From Mesaphorura yosii (lineage: Eukaryota > Arthropoda > Collembola > Poduromorpha > Tullbergiidae), in NCBI GenBank assembly GCA_009869945.1, contig WIXG01000112.1:124001-188000 (forward strand): 64,000 bases of DNA, given 5' to 3'. The notes beneath the pieces were generated by a model. That model saw only the letters and a program-made list of their open reading frames with translations, was not told the origin of the DNA and did no database searches. The position numbers and the translations under genes are program-made. Of the stretch, positions 52,601 to 64,000 are shown piece after piece (the first letter of the stretch is position 1; every line of letters starts with the position of its first letter).

Positions 52601-55600
52601 TCGAGGTTAGTTTGGAGTCTGCAGACAAAACACACGGTTCATATTAGTAATTTATGGCCTGCAAGATCCTGGCACTGGCGGCTCTTGGTGCAAAAATAAA
52701 ATGCTAGGCAAGACTCGAAAGACTCGCAAGACGCTTGCCGGGCTGGGATTAAATTTGCATGCAAAATACTTGCAGCGCTTTTTTGCCCTGCCCCTGCTGC
52801 TCCACTCTACGAGTATACGAGTTTTTATTTATCTTTATCCCGACGACGTCAACGGAATGGCTAATCAAACTCATAAACTTGGAAGGAAATCTAATTTAAG
52901 ATAAATTTAAACTGGGTCGACACTTCTTGACTTTTTTTAACGAGTATTGCGTTTCAGACGCCAAATCCGAGGTGCTGGCCCAATTTCTGAGCGCGAAACG
53001 TTTATTTACTTGCAAATGCTAAGAATTTGATGGTGGGTAAGACAGAAAACAAGGCTTGTAGAAGCAAGCTGATAGCCAAGAGCTGTGGTGCAGAAGACGG
53101 AGGGTATGGGTTTATTCCAGCGAAAATATTTTTGCAATTTCTGCCTCGCATGTCCGACACAAGCGTCGTTAATCTTAATTTACTGATGCTATGCCGGTGT
53201 AATGCACACCAAGGCGTCTTGCGTTTCTTCCAAGTGTTTGCTGGCGGCTCGACTCGGCTTGGCAGGCGCACAGCTGGCGATTCTTGGAAACTTAACCGCA
53301 TCGCGAAGAGCAAGAAGACATTATTAAATTTTGGGGATGAAATTCCATCCTGAGGTTTCTCTCGGGCGGACACGAGCAAATTCTGAACGTCGGCTCTGGC
53401 GTCTTGTCCCGTGATGGATGGATGACGAGAGGAGCCGAAGCATATTACATTAATTGCAGCTCGTTTAATAAAGAAATAGATTCCAGTTTAATGTTGGTTT
53501 GAGGCCGAATATTAGGCAATATTTCTTGGTAGTTTGTTCGATACCTGGCGGCTCGACTCGTAGAAGAGAAGAAGAAGTAGGGCAGCCTTTTTCCGTTGGT
53601 CGGAAGAACGTCGTCACCAACTCAAAATTACTACCATGCATTAAACCACTTGCTGCACTGCTTCACCAGCACGGCCAAATTATTACCGATTGCACAAATT
53701 GAAAATTCGAAGCAACGCTCAATTCTTCTGATTTATTCCACATAAAATAATATTTTACGACTCTCGCTGAGCGTTCTTCAGTTTTATGTACTCAGACGGC
53801 TGTGCTGAGAAATGAAGCTACAGATTGAAGATTGAACAGGCGGCTCCAATAATTACATAAGAGAGCCTTCTTTCCTGTACAGTGCAGTGCAAAGTGCAGG
53901 ATGTTGGCACGGATTGTCGAACTAATATAATACAGAAACCGAATTTGGAGTTTTACGACCCATTTTGTAGGCTTTACACTTTACGCTTTGCAAACACCAA
54001 GATTCTTACTTTATTTTATCGCCTGCCTTGAAAAACTTGCTGTCAGCTGCGAATTTACGTACTAGAATTATGGAACTCTTAAATACACGCGAAAGGCGAA
54101 AGTGTTGAAAAATTGATGTCTCTCATCATCGCCCATCTAAATTAGTCTAATTCACGATCAATAGGCAAATCAATAAATTGAACAAACAAGAGGATTGGGA
54201 CGACTCGACGACAATTCTCTCAACAAATTCCAACTGTCTGCAGTGTCTGTTTGAATGAGGGGCTTGGCAGATATTTGCCTTTGATAATTTTTCTCGGGAC
54301 GCGGCACAAACGCTGAAAAACTTTGACATTTAGTAACTTGTCTCTCAAAATTGGAAATTTAAATAGAAAAGTTTCGACTTTAGCTCTCAGGAAAAAAGTT
54401 CCTGGCTTTGGGTAGGAAATTTAAAATTTGTGTGCACAAAATAAAGTTTTTCAGTTTCACGTGGCTGTAGCTTGCGATTTACGTACACATTTTGTCCGTT
54501 ATCTTCTTTGACGGGGTCTGGCCTTTCGCGATCGCCTGCCCACAGTTTGGCATATTGCACTTTGACACTTGCGAAAAATGTCCGACTTTTCTGTCCATCA
54601 GTGCAGAAAAAGGAGCCTTTACTTTTAGGTCGATAATGCGCATTTCGTGTAGGTGTTAAAAGGGACCAGAATCTCATTCCGTTGAACTTGTTGAACACAA
54701 CCTGCAATTTATTTCTTCAGCTACTCGGAAGACATTGTAATTGTATTCTATTCCGCCCCGCGAGTGTCTTCAAGTCTTTGCCGCTGCTGATGTCTGATAG
54801 GACATCAGCAGGCGCACACGGCACGGCAGACACGCGGGCATGAAATGTCTTGCCTCCGAATGGATTCGTGACAGAGACGTGCAATTTCAGGAAAATTGGA
54901 AAACTTTTTTGTTCTACTGCTACTTTTCGGGCTCAAAAATAGAACAAACGCCATTTAATACGAAAAATGTGGGACCTTCTCATTCGACGGCCAACTTCAC
55001 CTGCCCTGCTTTTCGTGCGCGCTCGCAAAAATGAGGACGATTTTCTAGTGTCCGAATGAAATGACGGAATTTAGTACAAAATTATTCACATTTTTAAGGA
55101 ATTAAATTTAAATAGCCTTACCGTGTCTGTCGTCTCGTTCTTTTTCATCATAATCAGAAGTTGGAGGAGGAAATTGAAAAAAATATTTGCGGATAGATTC
55201 TTTCGTTTGCCTGAATACGAGAAGTTGCAAACTTTTCTTTCATGATTGAAGCATAATTTGATTATTTTAAAATGGCACAGAGTGGCGGATGTGCGTTTGA
55301 TGAGAATTTATGATTTCATGAATCCGGCACGGGCGCGTTCCGAGACGAATACTTAATGGGAAAGCAATGATTGCCTGCTTTCTCGCTTTCTTCTCGCTTG
55401 ACGAACTCATTAAATTTTATGTGCCAAATAAAGCATAAAGAGAACAAGATGGCGAAACCCGAAAGGCGAAATACTGAGCACGGCGCAAAGCAGCCAGTAC
55501 AATGCAATGAATGCTGCTGAAATAATATCTCGCGAAAGGATATTGGAACTGGCAACTGGGAGGAAGGGAAACATAAAAATGAAGGTTCACTGTTCATGGC

Positions 55601-56460
55601 AAAGGCGAAAGCGAAATGAATGGAAGATAAGATAAAGGAAAGGAATTTAAGGAGAAAACACGGCACACGAGAGAGATGGAGAAAGGAATCTAAAGTGAAA
55701 TGAAATGGAAAAAGATGAGGGGAGAAAATGGACGGGCCGCGCGATGGAGCTCTCTTTGGTTTGCTGTGTTATTTATAGTGTGTATTTCTTCTGTATTGCA
55801 TTACATTTTTCTTTCGCAATGCTGAAAATTATAAGGCAGCATACCTTTGGCAGGGTTTGGTCGGACCATGAAGAATGCAGTTATGAGTTGAGATGAAACA
55901 CCAAATCGGCCTCATCTCGTCTTCTCATCTTGCTAACTATTCCCATTCACACTTTCTCTTTCTGCTCTCGCATTCGCATTCGTTGGTGTGTTTTGTATAC
56001 AAATCATGTACGTACATTCCTCGAAACTCGCAATCCGCATCTGCACTCCGCACGTGTATTATTAATTTTACTTAGAATTTCCACGACCTAAAATGCCCTT
56101 GTCGAGTCGACTAAGAACAAAATCGAATGAATTTGAGCTCGGCACACGCACGCTTCAAACAAAATCTTGGCACGAAGCTGTGTGGTTGTGGTGTAGCTTC
56201 TGTGCAGGCAAATCCGTAATTATGAATTCTCGAGAGTGCCTCGCCTTCGCCAATCAAATTCAAGTCATAATTACGGCCAGCGATGGACCCACGACCGCGA
56301 CCAGTGTAGTGATCATTTCTGCTAAGCTACGACGTGCTTAATGCAATTTAGCGTCCAGCCCAGTCCAGTCCATCCACTCCACTCGCCGCTTTGCGGAGAC
56401 AGAAACTCTCCCGAAACTCTCTTCTCTTAAGAGCGAACGGTGTTGATTATTGATCCATTT

Positions 56461-56483
56461 GCTTTGCTTTGCTTTGCGTTGCT
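56461..56483. repeat. GCTTT pentanucleotide microsatellite
   Basis: Three exact GCTTT units followed by degenerate GCGTT and GCTC units, in calsyntenin intron 2. Confidence 0.75.
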
Positions 56484-59400
56484 CTTCCGTGGCTTGGCGT
56501 GGCGTAACGTAGTGAAAGTTTCAGCTCTAAAGTGGCCGTGGCTGCGTCTGAATACGAATGTGAATGCTGGAGAGATAACGTAGAAAGCAGGCACGCAGAA
56601 ACGCAGAAGAGAATTTGAAGACAGGGAAAGTCTTTATGGGATTTTGTGAAGCTCTTCCGTCGCACTCGAAATACACACACACGATAGTGAACTGCACATA
56701 CAAACGAGATTATTATTACTCAGACTCGCAATGCGATGCAATGCAATAACGCCAAGGCAGTTGGAAGCTGAGCCCTGCGACTTCGACGGCGACGGAGGGG
56801 AGAAAGAACCTGATTTGATTCCATTCGAACGTCGTGGCGTGCCATGCTGCTTTCCGTTTCTGCTTTCTACTTTCTATTTCCTATTAATTTCACACACGCC
56901 CGGCCGTGCCGTGAAGCTGATGCTTCGGGTTTTCCCATGACACTTGCCTTTGCCTTGCCCCAAAAGCAATGCAATGCTGCAGTACTTTCCTGTAAAACGA
57001 TACGGAATGAACAGAAAGATAAACTCGACTGGGAGATAAAACAAGAGCAGAAGCAGAAGTTGAAATAGAAATAGAAAAGGTGCTTATTTCATCTCGAATC
57101 TCAAATTCCAGACCAGTTTTCACTCGCCTGGAATTCCTGCCGGAGTTGCAAGGCACGACTGGCACGACAATCTCCCTGTTGCTACGTTCGCACATTGTCT
57201 TCACTTAATACGCCAGAAATTACTTAACTTCATTTCAAAAGACGTTACGCAGCGCAGGCAGAAAGCTGAAACGGAAGAAGCGCTCTGCTCTGCATCGTAT
57301 TCGATGCAATTAATTAATGTGACGGTTAATTACGTCCTCGGCAGCGCGGATGCTGACTTGACTCGATTCGACTTGAGGAAAACCAGCGTCAGCTTGAACA
57401 GAATGCAGAGTATTTTGCCTAAAGATAAGAGCCAGAAGCAGCCCGGTTACAAAGAACTGACTTCCACGCAGTCATGGAAAATTACAACTTTCTCTTGCCG
57501 CGTTTGCCTTCTATCTAGCTTCCTGCTTGTCGTTTGTTGAAGTATCATTTTGTTGTGCACTGCCGACGACTGATGACTCGAATGATTCAATTTCTCCAGA
57601 CGAAACAACAAGATTTCCTGCGAAACTTCACCCTTCACGTCTCGCAGAAAAGAATCCGGGCCCATCCATTCCATTTGCATCTCCCCTTCTGCTATTTTTC
57701 TTTTCTTCTTCTTTTCCCGTGTGAGGATTCGCTTTGGATTGTGGATTTAAGAGATTTCTATGCAATCATGCAGCATAATAATACAAAGTACAATGTTGAA
57801 TATTCCAAATATGCGCGTGTCTTGTCGAGTCGTGTGTTGTGGATAACTCAAAATAAAAATTCAGAACAGAGCCGTGCTTGCGTACTTTCCTTTCCTTGTT
57901 TGTTCGTTCTCGTGTCCCATCAGAAAAGGGATTTTAGAAAAGCAAATAGAAAATCAGAACTAACGCGAATGCTTGCGTAAGAAGGCCAAGCCAACAAAGC
58001 CAAAACCAAAGCCGACTGCATGCAGGGTAAACATTTTTCACTCAGAATGCGATTCGTATGCAAATAAGACAAGACGAGGCAAGGCTAGACAAGGTAAAAG
58101 TTGGCTTTGAGTTTGGATTATTATTAAAAATGTTCGTGTTTCCTTTTTCGTTTTCGTTGGAATTGTAAAATCAAACGAGCAAGGCAAAGGCACGTAAACC
58201 ACAACTCCAGAACACGGCAAAGGCAACACGGCGTGTTCGCGGGTGCGCTGCTGGAGAACATTATTGCCTTACCTTGTCTTTGCGTGGGTCGATAATCATC
58301 ATATTCGCTGAATGAATTGGAGTGTTACTGCTGTTGTTTGGTTGTGTTTTCATTTGTTTGGGTTCATGTGGCGAGATTCAAATTCGAGGAATTGGTTGAA
58401 TCACGCCATTAAAAGGCCATGCAAGCCATATTGTGCCGTTTATTACAATTGTTGCAATGCACACCTTTGGAAATACAAACAGGATTTTAAGCGAAGGAGT
58501 CCAGTCATTCATCCATTGTGAATTTGCTAATCCTCCGACACAAACTAAAGCAGAGCATTTTACAGGTTGGAATTATTAATCCATACCTTACCTCATCGCC
58601 TGTTTTGGAAATGATAGCGAAGATTGCATTGTGTAAATATACAATGGCATAGCGCAGACTTGAGATTTGAGGCGGTGGCAAGTGGCAAGATAAGACAGAA
58701 AGATTTGCAATCAGCTCGGATTTGCACGAGCTCATCTGTATTCCTTCACCTTGGAATTCAATTCAGAATTGATAGCATCATTTTCCTCTAGACATCTTTT
58801 CCTGTCGTCTTTCGTAAACTTTCCATCGACGCTCGCTCTTGAGCATTCGTTCAAACGTTCTAACTCTCAAAACATTCGTTTGCTTCCCAATTCGCGAGGC
58901 CTTCGTGTCCGTATTCATCATCCTGACATTTCTATTTAATAATAAAGAAATTTCCGCCTCTGCGCTTGTGTCAATTGCGCAATTTATTTGAACAAGAAAG
59001 TGTGACCTGGATTTCAAGCCCTCTTGCGAATTCCAGTCACGACAGTCAATTTAAGAGTGTATTCATAAGCCGAGCCGAGGCCTGAGTGTGTGCCTGGTAA
59101 TGGCAAGTGCGACGAGCCACGAGCGTGAGAGCAGCGAGGCAAGAATGAGATCAGTTCCTGACATTCAACATATTTGCTTTATATTTCATGGAGACTCTGA
59201 CTCGCCTCGCCCTGGAGACTCATCTCCGCTCCTGCTGCTGGCTGCTGCCATGCGATGCGCTGCCATGATTTTATATGCCACGCACTGCATTTCTGCAATG
59301 CTGATCGCAGGTTGTCGCTGTCCTTGGAAGTGAAGGCACACGTCTGGTTTTGTATTACGCGTGTCCTCATCTCGTCAGTCTCGACTCGTTTTCGTACCTG

Positions 59401-62400
59401 GATTCAGGCCATGCAACAAGGCAAGGCACGAGTTCTAAATTCAGGACTCGACAAATTGACTCGATGAGCTCCAAATATTTGGGACGTTGCATGAATTGCA
59501 CGGAATTTGGACTTGAGAAGGAGCTTTAGCTTTGAGTTTAGTTCTGTACTCCATTTATTCAGTTCTCCAGCAATAGACACGGGATTTCTTCCAGTTCAAG
59601 CTCTCTGCCTCGGTATCGTGTATTTTAGCGGCAATTTCTCTACACTGCACAGCATAGCAACTTAACTTGATCAATAATGATATCGTTTCGCGTTTCGCTT
59701 TCAATCTTCTTTATGTAGTAAGCCGCCCGGGCACGCCGTGTCATGCTTTTTCCGCTCTACATCTTGATTGAGCACCTTTCAGTTATCATTTACTCTGAGC
59801 TGCGCTACGCTGCGTCAAGGAAGCGATGACAATGGGACGGAATTCAATGAAGGCGAGCACGACAGGGCATCGAAAGAATTAGAATTCGTATTAAAGTTGT
59901 GCAATAATAGGCCGTATCGCTCTCTTTGCTCGCGTACAGAAATGAAAACTCGCACGGGTATCACAAATCCAGTGACAAATGACAAATGAAGACGTGAATC
60001 GCACGCAGGAAATGGAAATAGGTAGAAAGGATTATTGTGTCCATTTTCTCACTGGGACTCATTTTCATCCTGGTGGAATAAAATGAAGAAAGTTCGGTGA
60101 CAATTTATATTTGTCAGGTCTTCCGACACGCGCCTCGCAAGACAGCAGCGAAATAAGAATGCAAAAAGCATTTTGTTCGGTAGCTTGGCAGTTAATGTTC
60201 GTTCGATTATCTAAATTAATGGAATTTGTTGCATTGTATGTGAATACTGAATTAGAATTGGACTCTAACAGCCTTGAGCGTGTGTATGGGCTACAGTGTA
60301 TTCAGTAAGTCAGCTGGAATAAATGCGACTACGCGAAAATGCGAAATTACAGACATTAAAATTGTCCGTGCCCATGTCGCTCTATAATGGCAGTCATTAA
60401 AGGTATTTTACATGCCTCTTCATTGACAAATAAGCCGTTAAATTTTAATGACTGAGGAAGCACGGCGAGGAATGCTTTTTGTATGTCTTCTGTTGACTCT
60501 GTAATTGGTCTCATTCATTTCTGTGTTGAATGTTCGTGTTCGTGCACAAGTGTAGGGGAAAGCCAAGGCTCTTCAGACTCCCGTCTCATTATCATTTTAT
60601 GGCGTAGGAGGTTTTGTAATTGGAAAATTATAAAGCACATGTGTTCACCGTTTAATGAAGCTTTGCGATTGCCATTTGCTTTGCCAGCAGCAGCGGTTTC
60701 CGTTTCTCATTCTACGAAAGTGGAGGATTACTTTTACTTACAGCTCGGACTCGGACGTGTTTTACGACTCGTACGATTGCCTGACAGGGAAAGAAACCAG
60801 CACGGCAGCAAATCTGTTGTCACCTGTTTACAACAGGACGTGTCTTTCGTCTTGTTTGACTTTGCATTACGTTTTGGTAATTTAGTACGGGCCGTACAGG
60901 CATTTGAAGCGGAATCCGAAATTCTCACAGCAGCACGAGGAAAAGGAAGTTGAATATATTGACTTGAATAAACTCCGGCATTTCATCAGCTTGTCAGAAT
61001 TATTACCGCTGGGATTAAAAATATGCGCCCAGGGCAACCAAGTATAAAAATATTGTTGCAAATCAGTTGAGCCCGCTGAGCGCACCGACAAATTTATTTT
61101 ACTTTCTGCCCCAGTGAATTTATCTACCTTGGAATTATTTGCGATTGATTTGATTTAATATCGACCAGTTAAAGGATTTGCTGGAGAGTTATTCGATTGT
61201 AAGTCGTTTCGAATGCGTGTGAGGTTCAGGCATTTTGAAATCTGGTTACCACCCGACAGCCGAAAGACGAAGGAAGCGAAATACCTTCACCTTGGCCAAA
61301 AACGGTTCCATGTTATTATAAATGGGGCGTTCAGCTCAAGCAGGCAGGCAGGCCGGAATGTGTACATAATGGAATGTGAATGTAAGAATTTAATTTCTGT
61401 CAGAATTTTTAAATTTATGGCCTTTCGAATTTGAGTTGATGGCAGTTTCAAAAGAAAAATATCATAAATATTGCATGAAGCACAAAACTTCTTACGTGTG
61501 TACGCGTAAGAGAACGCGTATTTCGAACTACAAAACGAAAACTCGATTTTCAGCAAATCTTTCCCCTTGGGTTCAAATTTGGGCCTTCACCGTTCTTAAA
61601 TTGAGTCTGTCATGTCAGGGGAAGTTTCTCTAAAACGTTAGGCAAATTATTTGCATGTCGCCTAAAGCATTGCTTCGAACGAGAAGTTGAATCTTGTCGT
61701 GCCAAGCAACGAAAAATACGTCAATTATAAATGTCTTGATTAAAAATGAACGAACGAAGTTCAAAATTGTAAACTCGACAAAATTAAAATTAACATCAAA
61801 TTCAATTTATTAATCAATTTTCACCAAGTCAATGCAGACCAATCAAAAAAATAATAGCAAATTGTGGCTGATCAGCGTGATCACGGCTTCATGGCTACAA
61901 GTTCGAAATTCCGTATTCAACGTTCCGTATCCGTACTTGAAACGGTCGTAAACTGCAGACGCTGCAGATAAAGCATGAATCCATAAATTACGCGTTATAC
62001 CGAATTTAGGAGTCGACACAAAATAAATGAGCGCAGCAGATGCCACACACTTCTAAGCTGAAACTGCTTCAGTGAAGAAGTTGCTGGATGCTGTTGCTAT
62101 TATTAGTTACTTACTTCCCTGGAGTTCACTGGATATAAAATTTGTACCCGTTTTCCATGTGCTTAACACCCGAAAGAGTTAGCCTGAATTTTTCCCACTC
62201 GAATTTGCATTTCATCCGAAATGAAGGCAAATCCCAGAAGCCCTTAACAAGCACAAGCCAGAAAAGCGACTCACCAACGCGAATCATGAAAGATGATGCA
62301 CTAATTGGAAACTGAAACGAGACAAGCTTTCGAGACAACAAGATGAGGTTTAAACTTTTGGGCTAGATTAAAATTTCCGTGGATTTGGCTTCTTCAAAGG

Positions 62401-63391
62401 CCGAAATGATGCTTGTCAAAATAATGGTTTCATTTTTCTCGGGTTCGGGTTTTTCTCACGACTTTTGTCAAAACACGCGCACGCGCACTCAAACAGACAA
62501 TTTTGACTGTATTGATGTGACCTCGTCTCAATCTCCTGGAGTGCCACGCTTTTTGTAATATCTTTCGTGTCGTGCTGAGATTCTGAGATCAAAAAGCTGT
62601 CTTTAAGCCGGCTGTCGAGCCGTGTCTGTCTCGTATTGCGCTGTTCTTTGATTTCTTTTCATTCGAGCGAGTCATAGAAGATCTCACGCGAAGGCGAAAC
62701 TTTTGTATTTTGTGGTGGTTTTGTAAACACTCATTATAGAGATTTCTTTTATGTCCTTTCCATATAATTATTTCAACAAGAGACTTACTGCGATCTTGAA
62801 CAATGAATTCTGTTTGCTGGTCGCTAGTGGTGCGGTGGTTTACGACGATATTTACGAGGCTCATGTGTACAAGTTTAGTTTATGGTTTATTGTGTGGTTT
62901 TATGCATGCTATGCTACGCGTACGAATTTCGTGAAGGGTGACAAAATAATGTGACTTAAGTGTTACTAATGCTGGCCAAAGCGAACCAACCAACCAATCG
63001 GCACGGCAGATTTTCTCGCTCAGGCTCAGTTAACAGTGTCGAGTCAATGTCGTGTTCTCTGATCTTATCACGAGTTCACGTGTAGAGGAGATTGAGTGTC
63101 TAAAGCCCAAAGCAAGAGCAAAAGCTGGTCCTGACTTTGACTGTGATCAAAGCCAAAAACTAAAAACTTGTCTCTCACGTCTCGGGATTAAGTTTACATG
63201 CCGTTTGCATTGTGCATTGCGCATATTAATTGCGATTGCCCTCGGGAGCCAGTGAATCAGGAGGTTGACCTTTTAGGGTGTCTGGCTATCGAAATCGGTT
63301 CGTACAACAATTCGATTCTTAATTAAAACAATACTTTCGACGTGTATTTCAAACCAGCGCCTGTGCTGTGAATTTGCTGCCCGACACCGAA

Positions 63392-63423
63392 TTCCGAATA
63401 AGTTCCAATTTCCTTATTCGGAA
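63392..63423. repeat. small perfect inverted repeat
   Basis: TTCCGAATAAG and CTTATTCGGAA, 11-bp perfect arms with a 10-bp loop, in AT-rich DNA at the end of the window. No associated gene; it may be chance or a remnant of a foldback element. Confidence 0.4.
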
Positions 63424-64000
63424 ACAATAAGGAATAATTTACGCTTTCGGTTTGCTCAAACTACATACAAAGGGAGTCAGTTCGTCGACGTCGATCGTTT
63501 TCCTAGAAAAGATGTAAGAAGGAGAATAAAGCCGAAAAAGTTTTGATTTCAATCCTCATTCTATTGTATTGTGCCTTGATGCTGTGCATGGAGGAGTCTG
63601 ATGACAAATCTTCTAAACACTAAAACATTTCTTTGAATATTTAATTAATACAATGGTATTTATTGCTTGGTGTTCTCCACATTTACAATGCTGTGCTGTA
63701 CTGTGCCGTGCTTGAAGTAGGCTCATGTTCATCTCTAATTATTTATAAGTTGGAATTCAATTAAGAACCCCGTTTTGTACACGGCTCGTAATGACTGAAA
63801 CGAGTTGCGAATGGTGAATGAGAATTTGCCATTCGTTATTCGCCACTCTCGAGAACAAGAGAACGAAAACTTGAAATCGGAGACGCGACGCAGTAGAATT
63901 TGTAGAATAATTAAATGCAAAGGAGCGTGCGTGCATCTTAGCATATTCATTCTGGCTCTGTTTGTTTTACATTGTCAGCCTTGCCTTGATATTATAATTA

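Larger units (their letters stand above)
47508..64000 (+). other. Cals: calsyntenin intron 2, at least 16.5 kb, no coding exon seen
   Basis: The donor is at 47508 and no acceptor followed by calsyntenin sequence is recognisable to the end of the window. Open frames reach at most 156 codons (60483-60953) and show no family resemblance. Minor contents: octamers at 47687, 47745, 58058 and in reverse at 47845, 52753, 57673, 61649 and 62203; GTCGYA-type repeat at 49591-49614; TTTGC-type repeat at 56461-56483; a small perfect 11-bp stem at 63392-63423. A nested gene cannot be excluded but none can be supported. Confidence 0.65.

Noticed and set aside
60483-60953. 156-codon frame on the + strand
   Set aside because: No known domain, biased composition, overlapping frames on both strands, and no conserved-looking motif; treated as chance within a long intron.
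1-64000. CRISPR arrays, tRNA/rRNA genes, transposase or reverse transcriptase genes
   Set aside because: None was seen on either strand. No regularly spaced repeats, no convincing tRNA B-box context, and no open frame long enough or with catalytic motifs of mobile elements.

Overview
This 64 kb window is nuclear DNA of an animal, very probably an arthropod. It is moderately AT-rich, introns are spliceosomal GT-AG and up to at least 16 kb long, coding density is very low, and both recognisable genes have clear insect orthologues. There is no operon, bacterial, plastid or viral structure. The species cannot be named. The long introns and heavy non-coding load argue against a compact fly-like genome.

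Two protein-coding genes are supported, both on the + strand. The first (coding exons 10,697-39,694) is a seven-coding-exon C2H2 zinc-finger transcription factor. Its reconstructed protein is about 981 residues: a low-complexity Ser/Ala/His/Asn-rich N-terminus, a polyQ tract, seven C2H2-type zinc fingers in three blocks, and an Asn/His/Gln-rich C-terminus. Finger sequences and order match the insect datilografo (dati, CG2052) family as I remember it. The second (from 42,773) is the 5' end of a calsyntenin: a signal-peptide exon, then an exon opening the first cadherin repeat. The rest of that gene must lie beyond position 64,000.

Layout: 1-10,680 is non-coding DNA upstream of the zinc-finger start codon, with a possible non-coding first exon near 8.4-8.64 kb. 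Coding exon 1 is at 10.7-11.6 kb, followed by a 14.8 kb intron. Exon 2 (polyQ, fingers 1-2) is at 26.4-26.8 kb, followed by a 7.4 kb intron. Exon 3 (fingers 3-4) is at 34.2-34.4 kb, followed by a 3.6 kb intron. Exons 4-7 are packed into 38.0-39.7 kb with introns of 74-94 bp. The 3 kb between the two genes holds a striking long inverted repeat (perfect 85-bp arms within a hairpin of about 295 bp) and a second, smaller hairpin. Calsyntenin exon 1 is at 42.8 kb and exon 2 at 47.35-47.51 kb. The remaining 16.5 kb is intron.

The most interesting observations are as follows. (1) Alternative splice sites around exons 3 and 4 (two in-frame donors 12 nt apart and a NAGNAG acceptor) fall exactly on the last zinc ligand of finger 4, and every combination supplies a different but plausible ligand. 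(2) The intergenic long inverted repeat has uneven divergence. (3) A dati-like gene and calsyntenin are adjacent; both lie on the small fourth chromosome (Muller F) in Drosophila. (4) The octamer ATGCAAAT and the 9-mer GCAGTGCAG are strongly over-represented in non-coding DNA.
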